In this document: positions 23,987 through 35,693 of the stretch, one piece after another
Position numbering within the stretch: position 1 is the stretch's first letter
How the letters are laid out: each line of letters begins with the position of its first letter
Source of the DNA: Ancylostoma caninum
Lineage: Eukaryota > Nematoda > Chromadorea > Rhabditida > Ancylostomatidae
NCBI GenBank assembly: GCA_037903475.1
Contig: JBAJFG010000626.1
Span: forward strand, 62,001 to 126,000
Length of the DNA: 64,000 nucleotides
Reading direction: 5' to 3'
The notes under the pieces: generated by a model
What the model saw: only the letters and a program-made list of their open reading frames with translations
Database searches by the model: none
Told to the model about the DNA's origin: nothing
Made by a program: the position numbers and the translations under genes

Positions 23987-26160
23987 ATGAGACATTCAAA
24001 CTCTCTATTCCTTTTTGCAATTTTCTGTATTCTTTTCCAAAGCTCCTCCTCATTTTCCATGAAATACCAGCTCTGTGCAGCAGGAAAATCCGGTTGGCCC
24101 GTTGCATATCCCGAAACTGTTTCTTGTTCTAGTAACATAAACTCTTCAAATATTTTAATAACAACTGCTTCCGTTTTTGTAGAGAGAACAGAACCAATTC
24201 TTTTGCAGGCTTTTCACTGTTTCAACAAAACACGGAAAATTTGTGCATCATCATATTTGCATATTTCTTTTTCCGTAAACAGTGGCGAAGAATTCATATC
24301 ACCCATCGAACCAGCCCTCTGCCGTTCCATCAGCGAAACTAAAAAGTTCATGGGAATACCTTTAGAAACACTTTCACCTAACGTTTATGGTTCTGAGAAC
24401 GACATTCACTATTCCTACCCCTGGTTCTTTGGAGAAAAATGTACGTATACAATAAACGTATATGTAGAAAAAGCTAATATCGCTACGTATGATGGCAATT
24501 CTCTGATAGGCCAATTTGGAGACATGGCACACTGCCATGTACAAGACAACCGTTGTAAGATGGCGCACGGAACTATAGTTTGGAACACATCACCTGAAGC
24601 ATCTGCAGCATGCAAATTTGTAAAAGCCACTGATGGCGTAGCTTATGTGACACCTACACATATAGTTATGGATAGCATCCAGTCCGCTTTTACTTACAAA
24701 AATATCACTTTCCATCCTTTACAAATATCATCTTGGTGTTTACCGAATATTTCTGTTGCCATGGATAATGGAGTGTTTATATCACTCCCAGAAATGCATA
24801 ACTTTAACCCTCGGACAGTATTTTCACAATACCCTACCTTAGTTCAAGAAATAAACCAAAAACACTTCAATGCGTCGAAAATTTTGCATCTTTTGAACAC
24901 TGTGTACCAAGGAAAAATTAGACGCACAAGAAACTCTTCAGTATTTTTGAAAATGACCTTACTAATGGAGAACACATTTCCCTCATTAATACAGTATTTG
25001 AACTTCTAGATTCCGCAGCATTTCCGAAACCATTCAGATATAAACCATTTCCAAGAAGAAGACCACGTTCCCGCACTAATATTAACAACCACAAAGAACT
25101 ATCCGTTATTCTGTTCCGAAACAAGGATAAATTACTAAGTAAATTTATAGGTAATGACTCAACCGCTGTAGCTCAACATATTACTTTAAACACCGAACCT
25201 GACTTTACTCTTTTAAATAACGACCCTTCCTTAACACATGAGCAACGTCAAGACCACCGCCATTATGAGCTAAACACTAAAATGCAATTTTTGAAAATAA
25301 AACTCGAAGAAGTTATCAAGCATGACTTCAACTATCTTTTCGATCGCACATGCGCACTTACGAATTTCAAAATTCAATCAATTAAGAGTATTGCACAAAT
25401 CAATCCAACTAGTGCAGCTCGAATGTTGCTCAATAGAAATGATATTTTTGCTATTCATGCAGGCGATGTACTGATGATTTCTAAATTCAAAGAAGTTCAG
25501 GTAGGTGAAATCTACCTTAATCACAACGTTAATGGTGTGTGCTATCTTAATACTCCAGTTCGCGTTGGGAAGACGATCTACTTCGTCCACCCAGGAACTA
25601 GAGATCTAACTGTGCAAAGTCCTCAGGCTGACTGCGGTCATCTACCTTACGGAATTTATAATGATGGTACTAATCACTATAAGTCACCATCGGGATACAC
25701 ACATGTATCACATATACATATGAATCTCCCGAATGACGTAGTAACGCAAGATTTTGTCTTCAATTCACCCCCGCTATTTCACTCAGATCTTGCAAAACTT
25801 GCGACCGATGTTTACCTCATCAAGAATAGACTAAATTCAATCAACGCCCTCTCTTCCCCAACCACAAAAACACGGAAAGAGATTAGTCTCCTTGATTCCA
25901 TGTCCGAGGAAATTGAGAAAGAAACAGTACCCACCATCGAATATATCGAATCAAATGCTGGTGACATTCTCCAGTCTTAGAAGGAGAAAGTCTTGCATTC
26001 CGTAGGCTTGCATTCTTTTCTGAGAACAATGGTTTATATAGTACTAATTGTTATATTTATCATTCTATTAGCACTCTTATATTGGTATTTTAACTTTATT
26101 CGCATTATTTTCCACTTTGTAACCCAACCTATTTGTGTCTTTCTTTCTATGCTTTTAACT
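23987..26160 (+). pseudogene. Envelope-like glycoprotein of the inner element
   Basis: From the ATG at 23987 there is a typical signal peptide (hydrophobic SLFLFAIFCILFQ core). A Cys-rich ectodomain of about 650 residues follows, with several N-x-S/T sites. A polybasic furin-like site RRRPRSR is encoded near 25054-25074, and a strongly hydrophobic anchor (VYIVLIVIFIILLALLYWYF) near 26032-26091. This is the layout of a viral surface/transmembrane fusion protein. The copy is broken: a frame change near 24955 and an in-frame TAG at 25978-25980, just before the anchor. The fusion-protein class is not determined. The position between gag and protease is abnormal for Gypsy-type elements. Confidence 0.65.
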
Positions 26161-27096
26161 AAAATCACAACAAGAACAAGGCCTTCACCGTCTGATTCGA
26201 ATCCTCCAAATGACAGACCCAAAGCCATAGCAAAGCGAATAAATCCAGAAAACCCGCTTGTGGCATATAATCGTGAGGATGAAACTATCAGCGTCCGTTA
26301 CACAAAACCACAAGAAGTCTCCATAGACGTAGAAGCCCCTTCAACGTCCACATCCTCACGAAACCCTCGCCCCAGTAAGCAGCCATTTCTAAGCTTCTTG
26401 CCTGACGTATCTCAAATTGAGACAACAGATACCACATCAACGATATACATTCTGCTTATAGTTGATGGACTCTCAACTGTAGCTCTTTTTGATACTGGAG
26501 CAGCTATTACCGTAATTTCTGAACGACTTGCTAAGAAACTGAAGAGAGTTATGGAACCCCGCGCCATCTCCGAAGGTATTGCCGCAAACGGCACTTCTAT
26601 AAAATTAATTGGACAAGTACACTTTGTACTCAAGGTTGGTAAGAAATCTATTGAAAGCTCTGCTTTTGTAGCTGAAGACGATCAGTGTTCGGCTGACCTT
26701 CTTCTGGGTAACGACACAATTCGTCAATTTGCCAACAAAGTTTCCATTGATTACAAAGTCAGAGAAATTACCTTTGACGAAGAAATTATTTCCATAGTTA
26801 CACTTGGAGAATCAACCTCTTCCGATTTTTCCGCCCCGGTGTATTTATCATCACACACCCTTTTGAGGCCCAAAACGGATAATATAGTGCTAGGATCAAT
26901 ACGTACATCATTTCTTAATAAATGGGAATTTTTCGTTCAAGATGACCCTACGATACCCCTACCCTATGGTATCGCCATCGGTAAAACTTTGTCTTGTCCT
27001 GAGTTAGAGGGAACAGTAGCACTACGAATTTTCAATGGAAATTTTCCCCAGTTAATCTCAATAAAGGCAAAATTATCGCAACTGCAACGTATGTAG
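26161..27096 (+). pseudogene. Retroviral-type aspartic protease of the inner element
   Basis: The frame containing the membrane anchor (25993-27096) continues into an aspartic protease with the active site ALFDTGAAITVIS, a flap-like region, and LLLGNDTI matching the ILG motif of retropepsins. Anchor and protease are thus in one uninterrupted frame. A frame change near 27060 separates it from reverse transcriptase. Confidence 0.75.
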
Positions 27097-28660
27097 GCAA
27101 AGAGATGGAATGGCCATCTATCTTTTCTGTCTACGCTTCCTCGAATCAACCTAATAATCTTACTAACCCTCAAGAAAATTTCGAATGCGTACCGAAAGAA
27201 GCAGATGTTTCGAAGGAAATGCCAATTTTCCCGTCCAAAAATCCACTTCCACTAATGAATCGTATTCGCATTAACCGATCGCTACTCTCCAGTGACCAAT
27301 CTTACCAATTCAACAATCTTTTGAAAAAATGTTTCGTTGGAGATGATGGTGATTTAGGTCTTTACACTGGCCCAATAACTCACAAAATTAATTTCATACC
27401 ACATGCCAAAGCGCCTACACAACGCCCTTATCGAGTTCCCCTTGAAAAACGCAGCGAAATCAGACGTCAAATCGAAGAAATGTTACGTACGCGCATTATA
27501 GAACCGAGCACTAGGAAATTCGCTTCACCAATTGTTCTGGTTCAATTAAGGACCAATGGCGTTTTACTGTCGATTATCGACAAATTAATGCAATCAAAGA
27601 AAGCGAAACGTATTGCATACCGCACGTTCAAGATATTATAGACCTTACCAGTGGAAAGGAAATCTATACCGTTCTTGACTTTAAGAGCGGATTTTTTCAG
27701 ATACCACTTGAGAAGAAACATAAGGAACGCACAGCGTTTTCCTCCTTTCTTGGCCTATATTAATTTACAGTGATGGCACAAGGCCTTAAAGGTGCACCTG
27801 GAACTTTTCAGCGAGTAGCAAATAGCCTCATACGCGAACTGAAAGCTTGTTGTTTTGCTTATATCGACGATATAATTATCGCAAGCCAATGTATCGAGGA
27901 ACACTTTCGTGATTTGGAAGAAGTCTTTATTCGCATCCTCAATTTTGGCATAAAATTGACAGCCGAAAAATGTTCTTTTTTCCAAACCGAAGTGAGCTAT
28001 TTAGGCGTTTTGCCAAGTAAAAATGGGACGCGTCTCAATTCTGAAAAGACAGCCAGTATTGCAAATTTACCTCGTCCGAACGATGCCAAAACTGTAAAAT
28101 CATTTTTATGAGCAGCATCATATTTTCGTCGGTTCATACCACGATTTTCTTTCATCGCAACTCTTTTGAATAACTTACTAACGAAAAATGCTCAATCCGT
28201 CTGGACAGACGACCACGAAAACGCATTTTTAACGTTAAAAAGAGCTCTAGTACGAGCACCACTTCTGGTCCCGCCCACATTAGGCCAGCCGTATGTTATA
28301 CATACGGATGCGTCTACAATAGGTATTGGTGCTTGTTTGCTACAAAACAATCCAAAAACGAATAGAGAGCACCCAATAGCTTACTGTAGCCGCCCTCTCA
28401 CCAAGCACGAGAAAAACTACGCTGTCATAGAATTGGAAGACTTAGCAATTGTTTTTGCTTTGAAACATTTTTACCCATACGTGGCAAATGCTTCCATAAC
28501 GCTAGTAACCGATCATGCACCTCTGAAGTCACTCATGCACAGATCAGATCTTGTTGGACGACTAGCTGAATATCAAATGACCATACAGGCGTTTGAAATG
28601 AAAATCGAATATCGTGCTGGAAAGCACAATACACTTTGTGATTTTCTGAGTAGATACCCA
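27097..28660 (+). pseudogene. Reverse transcriptase and RNase H of the inner element
   Basis: Reverse transcriptase motifs are spread over three frames: PYRVPLEKRSEIRRQIEEML, the VDYRQINAI block, LDFKSGFFQIPLEKK, QGLKGAPGTFQRV, and the catalytic AYIDDIIIAS. RNase H follows (YVIHTDASTIGIGACLLQ, YAVIELEDLAIVFAL, LVTDHAPLKSL). Frame change near 27545, a stop near 27763 and a TGA at 28109 interrupt it. The order and motifs are those of Ty3/Gypsy. Confidence 0.85.
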
Positions 28661-30036
28661 GTAACGAATGTAAATTCGATTCAAATTAATTCGTTACCTA
28701 CTCTACAAGAAATCCAACGAAGTCAACTACAATCACAATGTAAAGGCCTCATACAGTTTCTCTCTGGAGAAATTAAAGACCCACCAGCAAAGTTTTCTGA
28801 ACAACTCGATAAGTATTCCATCTTCAACAATACTTTGTATTCTAATTTGCATGGATCACCAAAACTGCTTGTACCTGATCAGAACATGCAAACCAAGATC
28901 ATCGCAGTATTTCATGATAACCCATTAATCGGATCCCATCTTGGCATACGAAAAACGTATAAGTCAATTTCTTCCAAATACATTTGGCCTAAAATCTAAA
29001 ACAACATAGCCAAATTCGTAAAAACTTGTCCTGTCTGTCAAACAGTGAAAACACCTTTAGGAAACATCATTCGCGAAGAGTTAGGTTCTTTTCCTATACC
29101 TCAACGACCTTTTGAGCGAATCCACACTGACATAATTGGTCCTCTACCACAGCGTATTTACGGAAGTAAATTCATCTCTATAACTGTTTGCGCATTTAGT
29201 AAATTTATAATTTGCACACCCCTCCTTAATCAAACCACTGACATGGTGATTAAAGCATTAGTAAATGATGTAATCTCTAAACATGGTATCCCAAATGAAA
29301 TTGTTTCTGATCGAGGATCCAACTATACCAGCGATCTTTTCGCTCAACTCAATAAAACGCTAGAAATCTCTAACAATTTTACCACCAGTTACAACCACAA
29401 AGCGAATGGGCAAGTCGAAAGACTAGTGAAAGTTATCACAGATTCACTTACATCTTGTTGCAGTCAAGCAAAAGACTTGTGGTCTGATTTCTTGCAGCCT
29501 GTTGTATTTGCTTATAACTGTAGTATTAACGACACTACAGGGTATAGCCCCTTCTATGTTGTATTCGGAAGGCACCCGATCACATGGTGTGATATTAGCA
29601 TCACGTCTCTCGTTTGCCACAGACAGCTTCTCCGATCAATTCCAAATGGCGTTGAAAACCACGATTATCGATGTTGGAAAGCAGATCGCCGAAAAGAGGG
29701 TCAACTACAAATCAGGTTACTACTTTCAACATAAAGTTTATTCAAAGGACATTTCTACTGGTGATTTGGTTTTGCTGAGGGACGATACCGTTCGCCCGAA
29801 ATTCACAAATCAATGGAAAGGTCCTTTCGAAGTAACCCAAATTACTCGCCCTAATATTACGATTGTCAGTGTTATAAGTTCATCTAGACCTCAGACTGTA
29901 CATATTGACAGAATGAAATTGTATTGTGGACGTCCAACGTCGGTTAGCATTTCCACCCAAAATCAACCCAACCGTAATTCGCAACCAACGGAAATGCCAA
30001 AAGACAACCTACAAGGCGTTCTCAACGTCTACTGAA
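28661..30036 (+). pseudogene. Integrase of the inner element
   Basis: The zinc-binding H-H-C-C domain is present (HDNPLIGSHLGIRKTY through CPVCQTVK) but cut by a TAA at about 28997. The catalytic core is visible (HTDIIGPLP, VSDRGSNYTSDLF, NGQVERLVK), with the three acidic residues D, D and E in place. After a frame change near 29590 a GPFEVTQI segment follows, the GPY/F domain typical of Gypsy integrases. The frame ends at 30036. Confidence 0.82.
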
Positions 30037-30858
30037 TAAGAGAAACCCTTCCAGGCTTACCACAGAGCAGCCCGCTGAGAAGGGTCAATAACTGTTCAAT
30101 CACGTTCCAAAGAACGATGATAGTTATTGTTAGTTAATGGTGAAGTTTTGTTTCATTTTTTCCTTTGCAAAAGTATGTTCTTTAAATTGGCGGTTCAAAG
30201 AATATCAGTAGTGGAAAACAAGCCTTCTTCTTGACTGATTCGCCCACATGCTGAATGAAAACCGGTGTGCAGTGCTCAATTCAGCGTGTGCAAATCGCTG
30301 TATTTCGTTTTCTAGACAACAGTCAATTTACGCTAAGCTATAGTCACAACACCTAGTATTGTCAAATAATTAACATAGGAAATTTTTGCTAACATAAAAC
30401 ATAAAAGCTATACAAGATTTAAGTTTTTCTTCGCTGTATTTTATTTTTTTTTTTGCTTTCGCCTGTACCACATAGATACCATTCCATGCAACACATCGAC
30501 AAGAGAACATCGCATGTCAGACCCATAGCTTAGAATTGAAATGTCTGCATAACTATTTTTACTATCCCCCCCCCCCCCTCACCTCCATTTGGAATCGTTC
30601 AACATTTCCACACGTCAGCTCTCATCGGAATCCTTCCTCTCAACACCACACCACCCGCGACAACTACTCCATTCCGTTTCGTCTACGCTCGAGGACGAGC
30701 TCCACACTTTGGGGAGAGTGCAGTTGTAGGTCGTAATCACGTGTCGTGATTCACCGAAGCGGCTCTCCTCTGAAGCAGACCGAAAGACCTCAAATCAGCC
30801 GATCAATGCCTTCGCTTTTTCTCAAAGCTCGAGGACGAGCTTTTCCTAGGAATGGAGA
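30037..30858 (+). mobile_element. 3' internal region and polypurine tract of the inner element
   Basis: Noncoding. It contains a C12-type run near 30565 and two copies of GCTCGAGGACGAGC (about 30689 and 30828). It ends CCTAGGAATGGAGA, a purine-rich tract directly before the LTR. Confidence 0.6.
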
Positions 30859-31115
30859 TGTCAGGATGCAGCCCACGCATCCTCTTTTTATCTTCAACTC
30901 CCCGCCTCCCCGGAGCATGTGTAACGCCGGGGGCGGGCCCGAAAAAAAGAGAGAGAGAAGAGCTGGCTCCCTCGAGGATGGTCGCATCCATCCTTCCCCT
31001 ACCTACCCTTTTTATACTCATTATTGTAATCCTTTATATATAATAAATCATATCAAATCAGCTGTGTACATAGTAGAACTCCCCGACTATTCAGGTTTAC
31101 CCTATGATCCTGACA
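30859..31115 (+). repeat. 3' LTR of the inner element
   Basis: 257 bp, from TGTCAGGATGCAGCC to GATCCTGACA. It is uninterrupted, unlike the 5' copy. The frames over it (30746-31186) are not genes. Confidence 0.88.
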
Positions 31116-33149
31116 GATGTAATTTAAAAAATTATTTTCAGTGCTACATACTATTAAAATTAGTCGCAAAAAATCGAATTCTATAAAAAACTGTTTTGAA
31201 AAATTGTATTTGAAATAAAATCAGCTTAAAACACTTTTTTTTCAAATCTCAGATGAAGCTATTACTATAGAAATATCTTCAGAGCCGAAGAAATTTTAAA
31301 TACTTTCATTAGAAGTGATAATAATGTGCAAGTAACTAAGCTATCCCCCTATATAATCTATTATTGGTTACAATGAATACAAGAAAATATGCATATTATA
31401 AGAAAATCATTAAAGAATGTTATTAATTATATTAAAATCGCACATTTGTTGGAATCTTTTTTTTTCCTTGGAAAACAGTATCAACTAGCATGAATGAGTC
31501 CCTATAGCAAGTATAATTAATTAGTGCACTCTTAATTATACTGTGTACGATCACCGCTCACATAGATGTGATCGAGAACTTTCAGCTTACTTCAAATGGA
31601 AATAATTTTCTATTTCAGAAAATTATTGCGTAGAATTGGACTAGCGATTCCCAAAGAAATATCCAATATCACGATAAAAAATATTTCAAGTTAAAATTTC
31701 TTCAGTAACTGCCGTTCCATCTTATTCAGTACTTTTGTGCTGCCGTTGCATGGTGTCGAAATTTTTTTCTGCTTTGCCATGTGTGACTTCTTCCAATGGC
31801 GTTCTTATTGCTCTATGATATCGCAATTGTCAAGGCTTTGGGAGGCTGTCTATTCCCTTAATTGTAATTGGTAAGGCCTCAGGCGGCTGTCGCTACTTTG
31901 TACAACAGAATTTAGCAACTGTTGCTACTCTGATTCTCTCAGCGTTGGAGGGCTGTCTTCTCACACTCGACCAATTTAGCATCAGCAAATAGCGCGAAAG
32001 TTTGTAGCGCAGCTGCCGGGCTGTCATTGTTCTTTATGGAGCTCTGGATCACTGAGGTGGCTGTTGCGCAGCTGTTCTACAGCTGCCAACAACAAACTAA
32101 TTTGTCTTGGGTGGTACGATCCTCGGAGGGCTGTGTTTTCACACTCAACCTGCTGTGGCTCAAGAAATAACGCGGAAAGTTACAACGCGCGTGGGTTGGA
32201 GGGAGCAGTTGTTCAGGATCTGCTCAGGGTGCCGGCCATCCGCTCCTGACTGCTGGCGTAAAGCGTATCCTATGCCACACATACGTTATCGTATAGAAAT
32301 AGTAAAATTTTCGTATAGTGGGCAGAGGATACCATAGGATCCATTTAAAATGTGCTAGCGAATGCGAACGAGTCCTTTGAGTAGTTAAAAATAATGTAGG
32401 TAAAGAAAAAAAATAATAGAATGAAAAATGTGAGTGATTTTTGAATGATAAAATTTGTCGTTTGTACTTAAATCGACAGCGTACGCAACAACCTTTGGAT
32501 AAAAAAGTGTATACAGAAAGAAATTATAGAAATGATAATTAGCGGACATATTCTCCTCTAATTTCAAACGCTACTAAAACTGATTTATTTCGAAATCAAT
32601 AGTAGGCTTGGAAAATAGTAAAATATGATAAAATGTAATAAAAGGGAGTTTCTATTGTAATATATTATTAGGATGTATACTCCTACACTTGGTGCAATAC
32701 CAAAAAAAAACTAACTTTAGTAAACTGAACTAACTTAAATGTCTCTATTGCTCGAATTTCCTTTATCATCTCGATGGCGCGCGTTATGAATTGCAAGGAT
32801 TACATAAAATATTCAAGATTTGTATTATTTATTAACGTACAACCAAATAAAGTTACTTTGCATAAACTATTCTAAAAGTATAGGATCTCGTTCGCGAGGA
32901 TTGGACTTTTTTTTTAGGTTTTCTACTCTTTTCTTCAACATCGAATAGTATTTCTGTTAGATTCACGGCACTCTATAGTTAGTGTTAGTTTAAAAAATAA
33001 CTCACACAAGTCGTTGGTTTTCAAGTTTCAAGTCGTTGGTCTGGCGTGCCGCAGGCAGATCGACGAAGGGGAAGGAAAGGGAAGGGGGTATTTATTTCCC
33101 AATTTCAACAAAAATTTGAATTATATCCTAAAATTAGTTTTTCAAAAAA
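31116..33149. other. Interior of the outer element, right part, no gene recognised
   Basis: AT-rich. Between about 31820 and 32240 a diverged tandem pair repeats a GGAGGGCTGT...CACACTC...GCGNAAAGTT pattern. No family motif is seen in any frame. Confidence 0.4.
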
Positions 33150-33167
33150 ATCTTCCCGGGACCTCCA
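33150..33167 (-). promoter_or_regulatory. Primer-binding site of the outer element
   Basis: On the minus strand, directly after the LTR, TGGAGGTCCCGGGAAGAT is found. It differs by one base from the inner element's site. Confidence 0.65.
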
Positions 33168-33447
33168 TGTCAGGTAATGGGTGGATCCATCCATTCCTGA
33201 GGTGTAGGAGTGTATGAGATACCATTACTATAATATTTATTATATATGAATGTTACATAACAAGAGAAGGGGGAGGGGGATTGGGAGCAGCCTGGTGGCG
33301 TGGCTGCAGGAGCTGGCGACTGACTGGGGTCAGTTGGCACCACGCTCTTTCATACGGGTGCTCCGGCTAGTGGCGTTACACTGCTCGGCTAGGGCAGGTC
33401 ATCCTCTTACCACCAGCTATACGAATAGCTGAAGCTACATCTCGACA
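33168..33447 (-). repeat. 5' LTR of the outer element
   Basis: It matches 14688-14966. TG...CA termini, with TGAC after it on the plus strand completing the target duplication. Confidence 0.85.
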
Positions 33448-33451
33448 TGAC

Positions 33452-33952
33452 TTACTTCCCCTAAAATTGCTATTTGATTGGGTTTGGTTCGGAGATTAGC
33501 GAATTAGTGTAGTATGGGAGCAGATACATATTCGAAAATACAAATACTTTGATGTATATGGCACTGAATAATGTCGGAGCAGATGTTCTTCCGGATTGTC
33601 TTTAAGTTTCTGTCCTCTGTACATTACATTTTATCATCTACATGGTCATCTACGAGTATCATGCACCGGTTGACGTCTGTATTCGCATAGTTCTTGAAGT
33701 CACTTTTTTTTGCGTTTCTTTCATTGTTTTTGCTTCTCTTGAAAGCAAACTGTGTTCGAAGGAGAATTTGTATTCGAATTTTCTTTGAAGTCACTTGTTA
33801 CTTTGTGTCCTTGTTTCTACCTCGTTTGAAACCAAAATGTATTTGAAGGAAGCTTTGAATAAATATAGATTATAATATTCGCGATGTTATAAGCTTATTT
33901 GTTTGAAATACAAAGTGAAAAAATGGTATAGAACCGAGCTATCTATCCAATG
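33452..33952. other. Interval without a gene
   Basis: Plain AT-rich DNA. Nothing is recognised. Confidence 0.4.
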
Positions 33953-34090
33953 ACCCTCAAAGGTGCGCGCGGATGGTCCTGTAATGGGTGCGCGGCTGGT
34001 CCGGCAGGTAAGAGCGGACGGTCCGCGCACCCAAGTCCTGCCCAATTCTCATCCCTTACGCGGGCCGTCCTGTATTGGATGCGCGCGCGT

Positions 34091-34409
34091 AAAGGGGAAG
34101 GCATGCTTGGCGACCATCGCGTCGCGGAGCAATCACAATCTGTTCAAAATCTGCCGTTTTAGCTCACACCATCCTTGGCTGTGCCGCTCTTTTCGAGAAA
34201 ATGTGGCAGCTGTCCCGCGCGATGACATCGCGGACGCGTCGCTCCCATGCCATGCTCGGTCATCGCGACGCCCTGATTTTCAATGGCTGGACCCCATAAA
34301 AATGTGCAGTTTTTCGTGAAGAATGGGCGGCCAACGGTGAATCGCGTCGCTAGCATCGTGCCAACAACCCGCGACAACATCGCCGTCGCCAAGCATGCCT
34401 TCCCCTTAA
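34091..34409. mobile_element. GC-rich foldback element
   Basis: The left arm AGGGGAAGGCATGCTTGGCG is inverted at the right arm before 34405. The right end abuts the TTAA where the next MITE begins. Both sit within a wider foldback (CAATTCTCATCCCTT near 34045, inverted near 35305), so three elements are nested here. Confidence 0.6.
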
Positions 34410-35304
34410 AGGCAGTGTCCAGGCAAAACCCTTGGGGTTGAGTGCTCATTAGATTATGATAGCGTATCGGCTCCATAGGCAATTGCCGAAGTTTCAGCGA
34501 AAAAGTCGCAGAAATAAGCGAGATATCCGCCTTAGACCCAGTACCCAAACCCATCTCCAGTGCCCAGCCCGCCCACCCGGCGTCTGCCATTTCGCGCGTG
34601 GAATTGGTGTAACGTGAAGCATCGTTGGAAAATATCGGACTGATTGTGGCGGCGTTTCTCTACTGTGATTGTTTCATCTCTGTGTATGCATCTCAAGTTC
34701 GCGTATGTGTTCTAAACATCCAGGTACTGTTGCTCAACACTCCAGTTCTTCGTTTCAGATGATCCTGGATCTACGGTTTACGAGTCTATACTTGGGGGAG
34801 TGTTCCACGATCACATTACGGAGGTGATTATCGGGCAGCGAAATATTTTGATAATCAATCTCGACCTTCACATCAATTAGTTACAATGATACCAAGAAAC
34901 GGCGAAAAAGAAAAACTTATTTTCTGAAAAAGACAGTTTCCGCACTGCGAACATTTAATTGCCGACAAAAGCAATAATCGAAATATACCTCTCCTTGTTA
35001 AATCTGCTCAAAAAGTATTATAGCAGTGATAAGGACCCCTGAAGGAAAACAAACTGACTTATTGAAGCTAAAACTGAGGCAGTGAACGGGCGCTATCGAT
35101 CAATGAAAATTTTCTCTGTGCCCTCTCTGACGAGAGAGAGGGCCGTCGGACATCTCGTCCGAATCAGTTGAGAGGGGTCTCAGAAAAGGGTTTTTCCGAG
35201 GGTTTTTTGATCTGTAAGTTTCTTATCTGGAATCAGGGAGCCAAACTGGCCTAGGAACCACAGAAACCGAATACTCGAAAATTTTGCCTGGACACTGCCT
35301 TTAA
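34406..35304. mobile_element. TTAA-flanked MITE (TTAAAGGCAGTGTCCAGG ends)
   Basis: The ends TTAAAGGCAGTGTCCAGG and CCTGGACACTGCCTTTAA are perfect inverses. No coding content. It belongs to the same family as 3229-3714. Confidence 0.82.
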
Positions 35305-35693
35305 GGGATGAGAATTGGGACGAGGGATGAGGAATAGTCGTAAAATTCGGTGTAATGCGTTGACTACAAAATGAACACAATTTGATCGATCCCTAAAAAA
35401 TATTTCTGTAAGCTGGGTGTTTCCTACACAATCTATCCACTGTGCTAGAACTGTTCTTTGTTGTTTACTTATGTTATAAATTAATTGAACCCTGCTTGAA
35501 GCTGCATAGCGCCTGAACGCTTTTTATTTTCTTAGGCCAGTGGCATTATCGAATATGTAACTAAATTTTTTCTTTGTTCTGTGAGCAGATTTCTTCTGGG
35601 GTGCTTTGCTATCATTTTTGATAAATTTCGCCCACTAATTGACCTATTTCCGCCCTTGGTGTTTTGTACATTGAGTCCTGTTGAGGGTAAATT

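Larger units (their letters stand above)
19071..31115 (+). mobile_element. Inner Ty3/Gypsy-type retrotransposon, 12 kb, with env-like gene between gag and pol
   Basis: The two LTRs share the same orientation and differ at about 4% of positions. GATG stands directly before the 5' LTR and directly after the 3' LTR. The order on the plus strand is 5' LTR (carrying a nested MITE), primer-binding site, a 3-kb leader containing an antisense spliced gene, gag, an env-like glycoprotein, protease, reverse transcriptase, RNase H, integrase, a 0.8-kb 3' region with two CTCGAGGACGAGC motifs, a purine tract and the 3' LTR. Coding parts are broken in several places, so this copy is inactive. Confidence 0.82.
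14688..33447 (-). mobile_element. Outer minus-strand LTR retrotransposon, split by a nested element
   Basis: LTRs of 279-280 bp at 14688-14966 and 33168-33447 share the same orientation and about 95% identity, with TG...CA termini on each. TGAC precedes the left LTR (14684-14687) and follows the right LTR (33448-33451), giving a 4-bp target duplication. Next to the right LTR, on the minus strand, is the primer-binding site TGGAGGTCCCGGG (33150-33167). The plus-strand element 19071-31115 is inserted inside. After removing it, about 6.7 kb remains, with no recognisable gag or pol, so the element is either a non-autonomous derivative or badly decayed. A TTAA MITE (17395-18151) is also inserted. 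Confidence 0.75.

Noticed and set aside
23987..25980. Assigning the glycoprotein to a specific viral fusion-protein class
   Set aside because: Some blocks recall class III proteins, but eye comparison is not enough, so the class is left open.
30560..30575. Poly-C run as a possible regulatory feature
   Set aside because: A simple homopolymer in a noncoding 3' region. Nothing else supports a role.
30746..31186. 146-codon plus frame
   Set aside because: It covers the 3' LTR and adjoining noncoding end of the inner element. The same translation appears from the other LTR.
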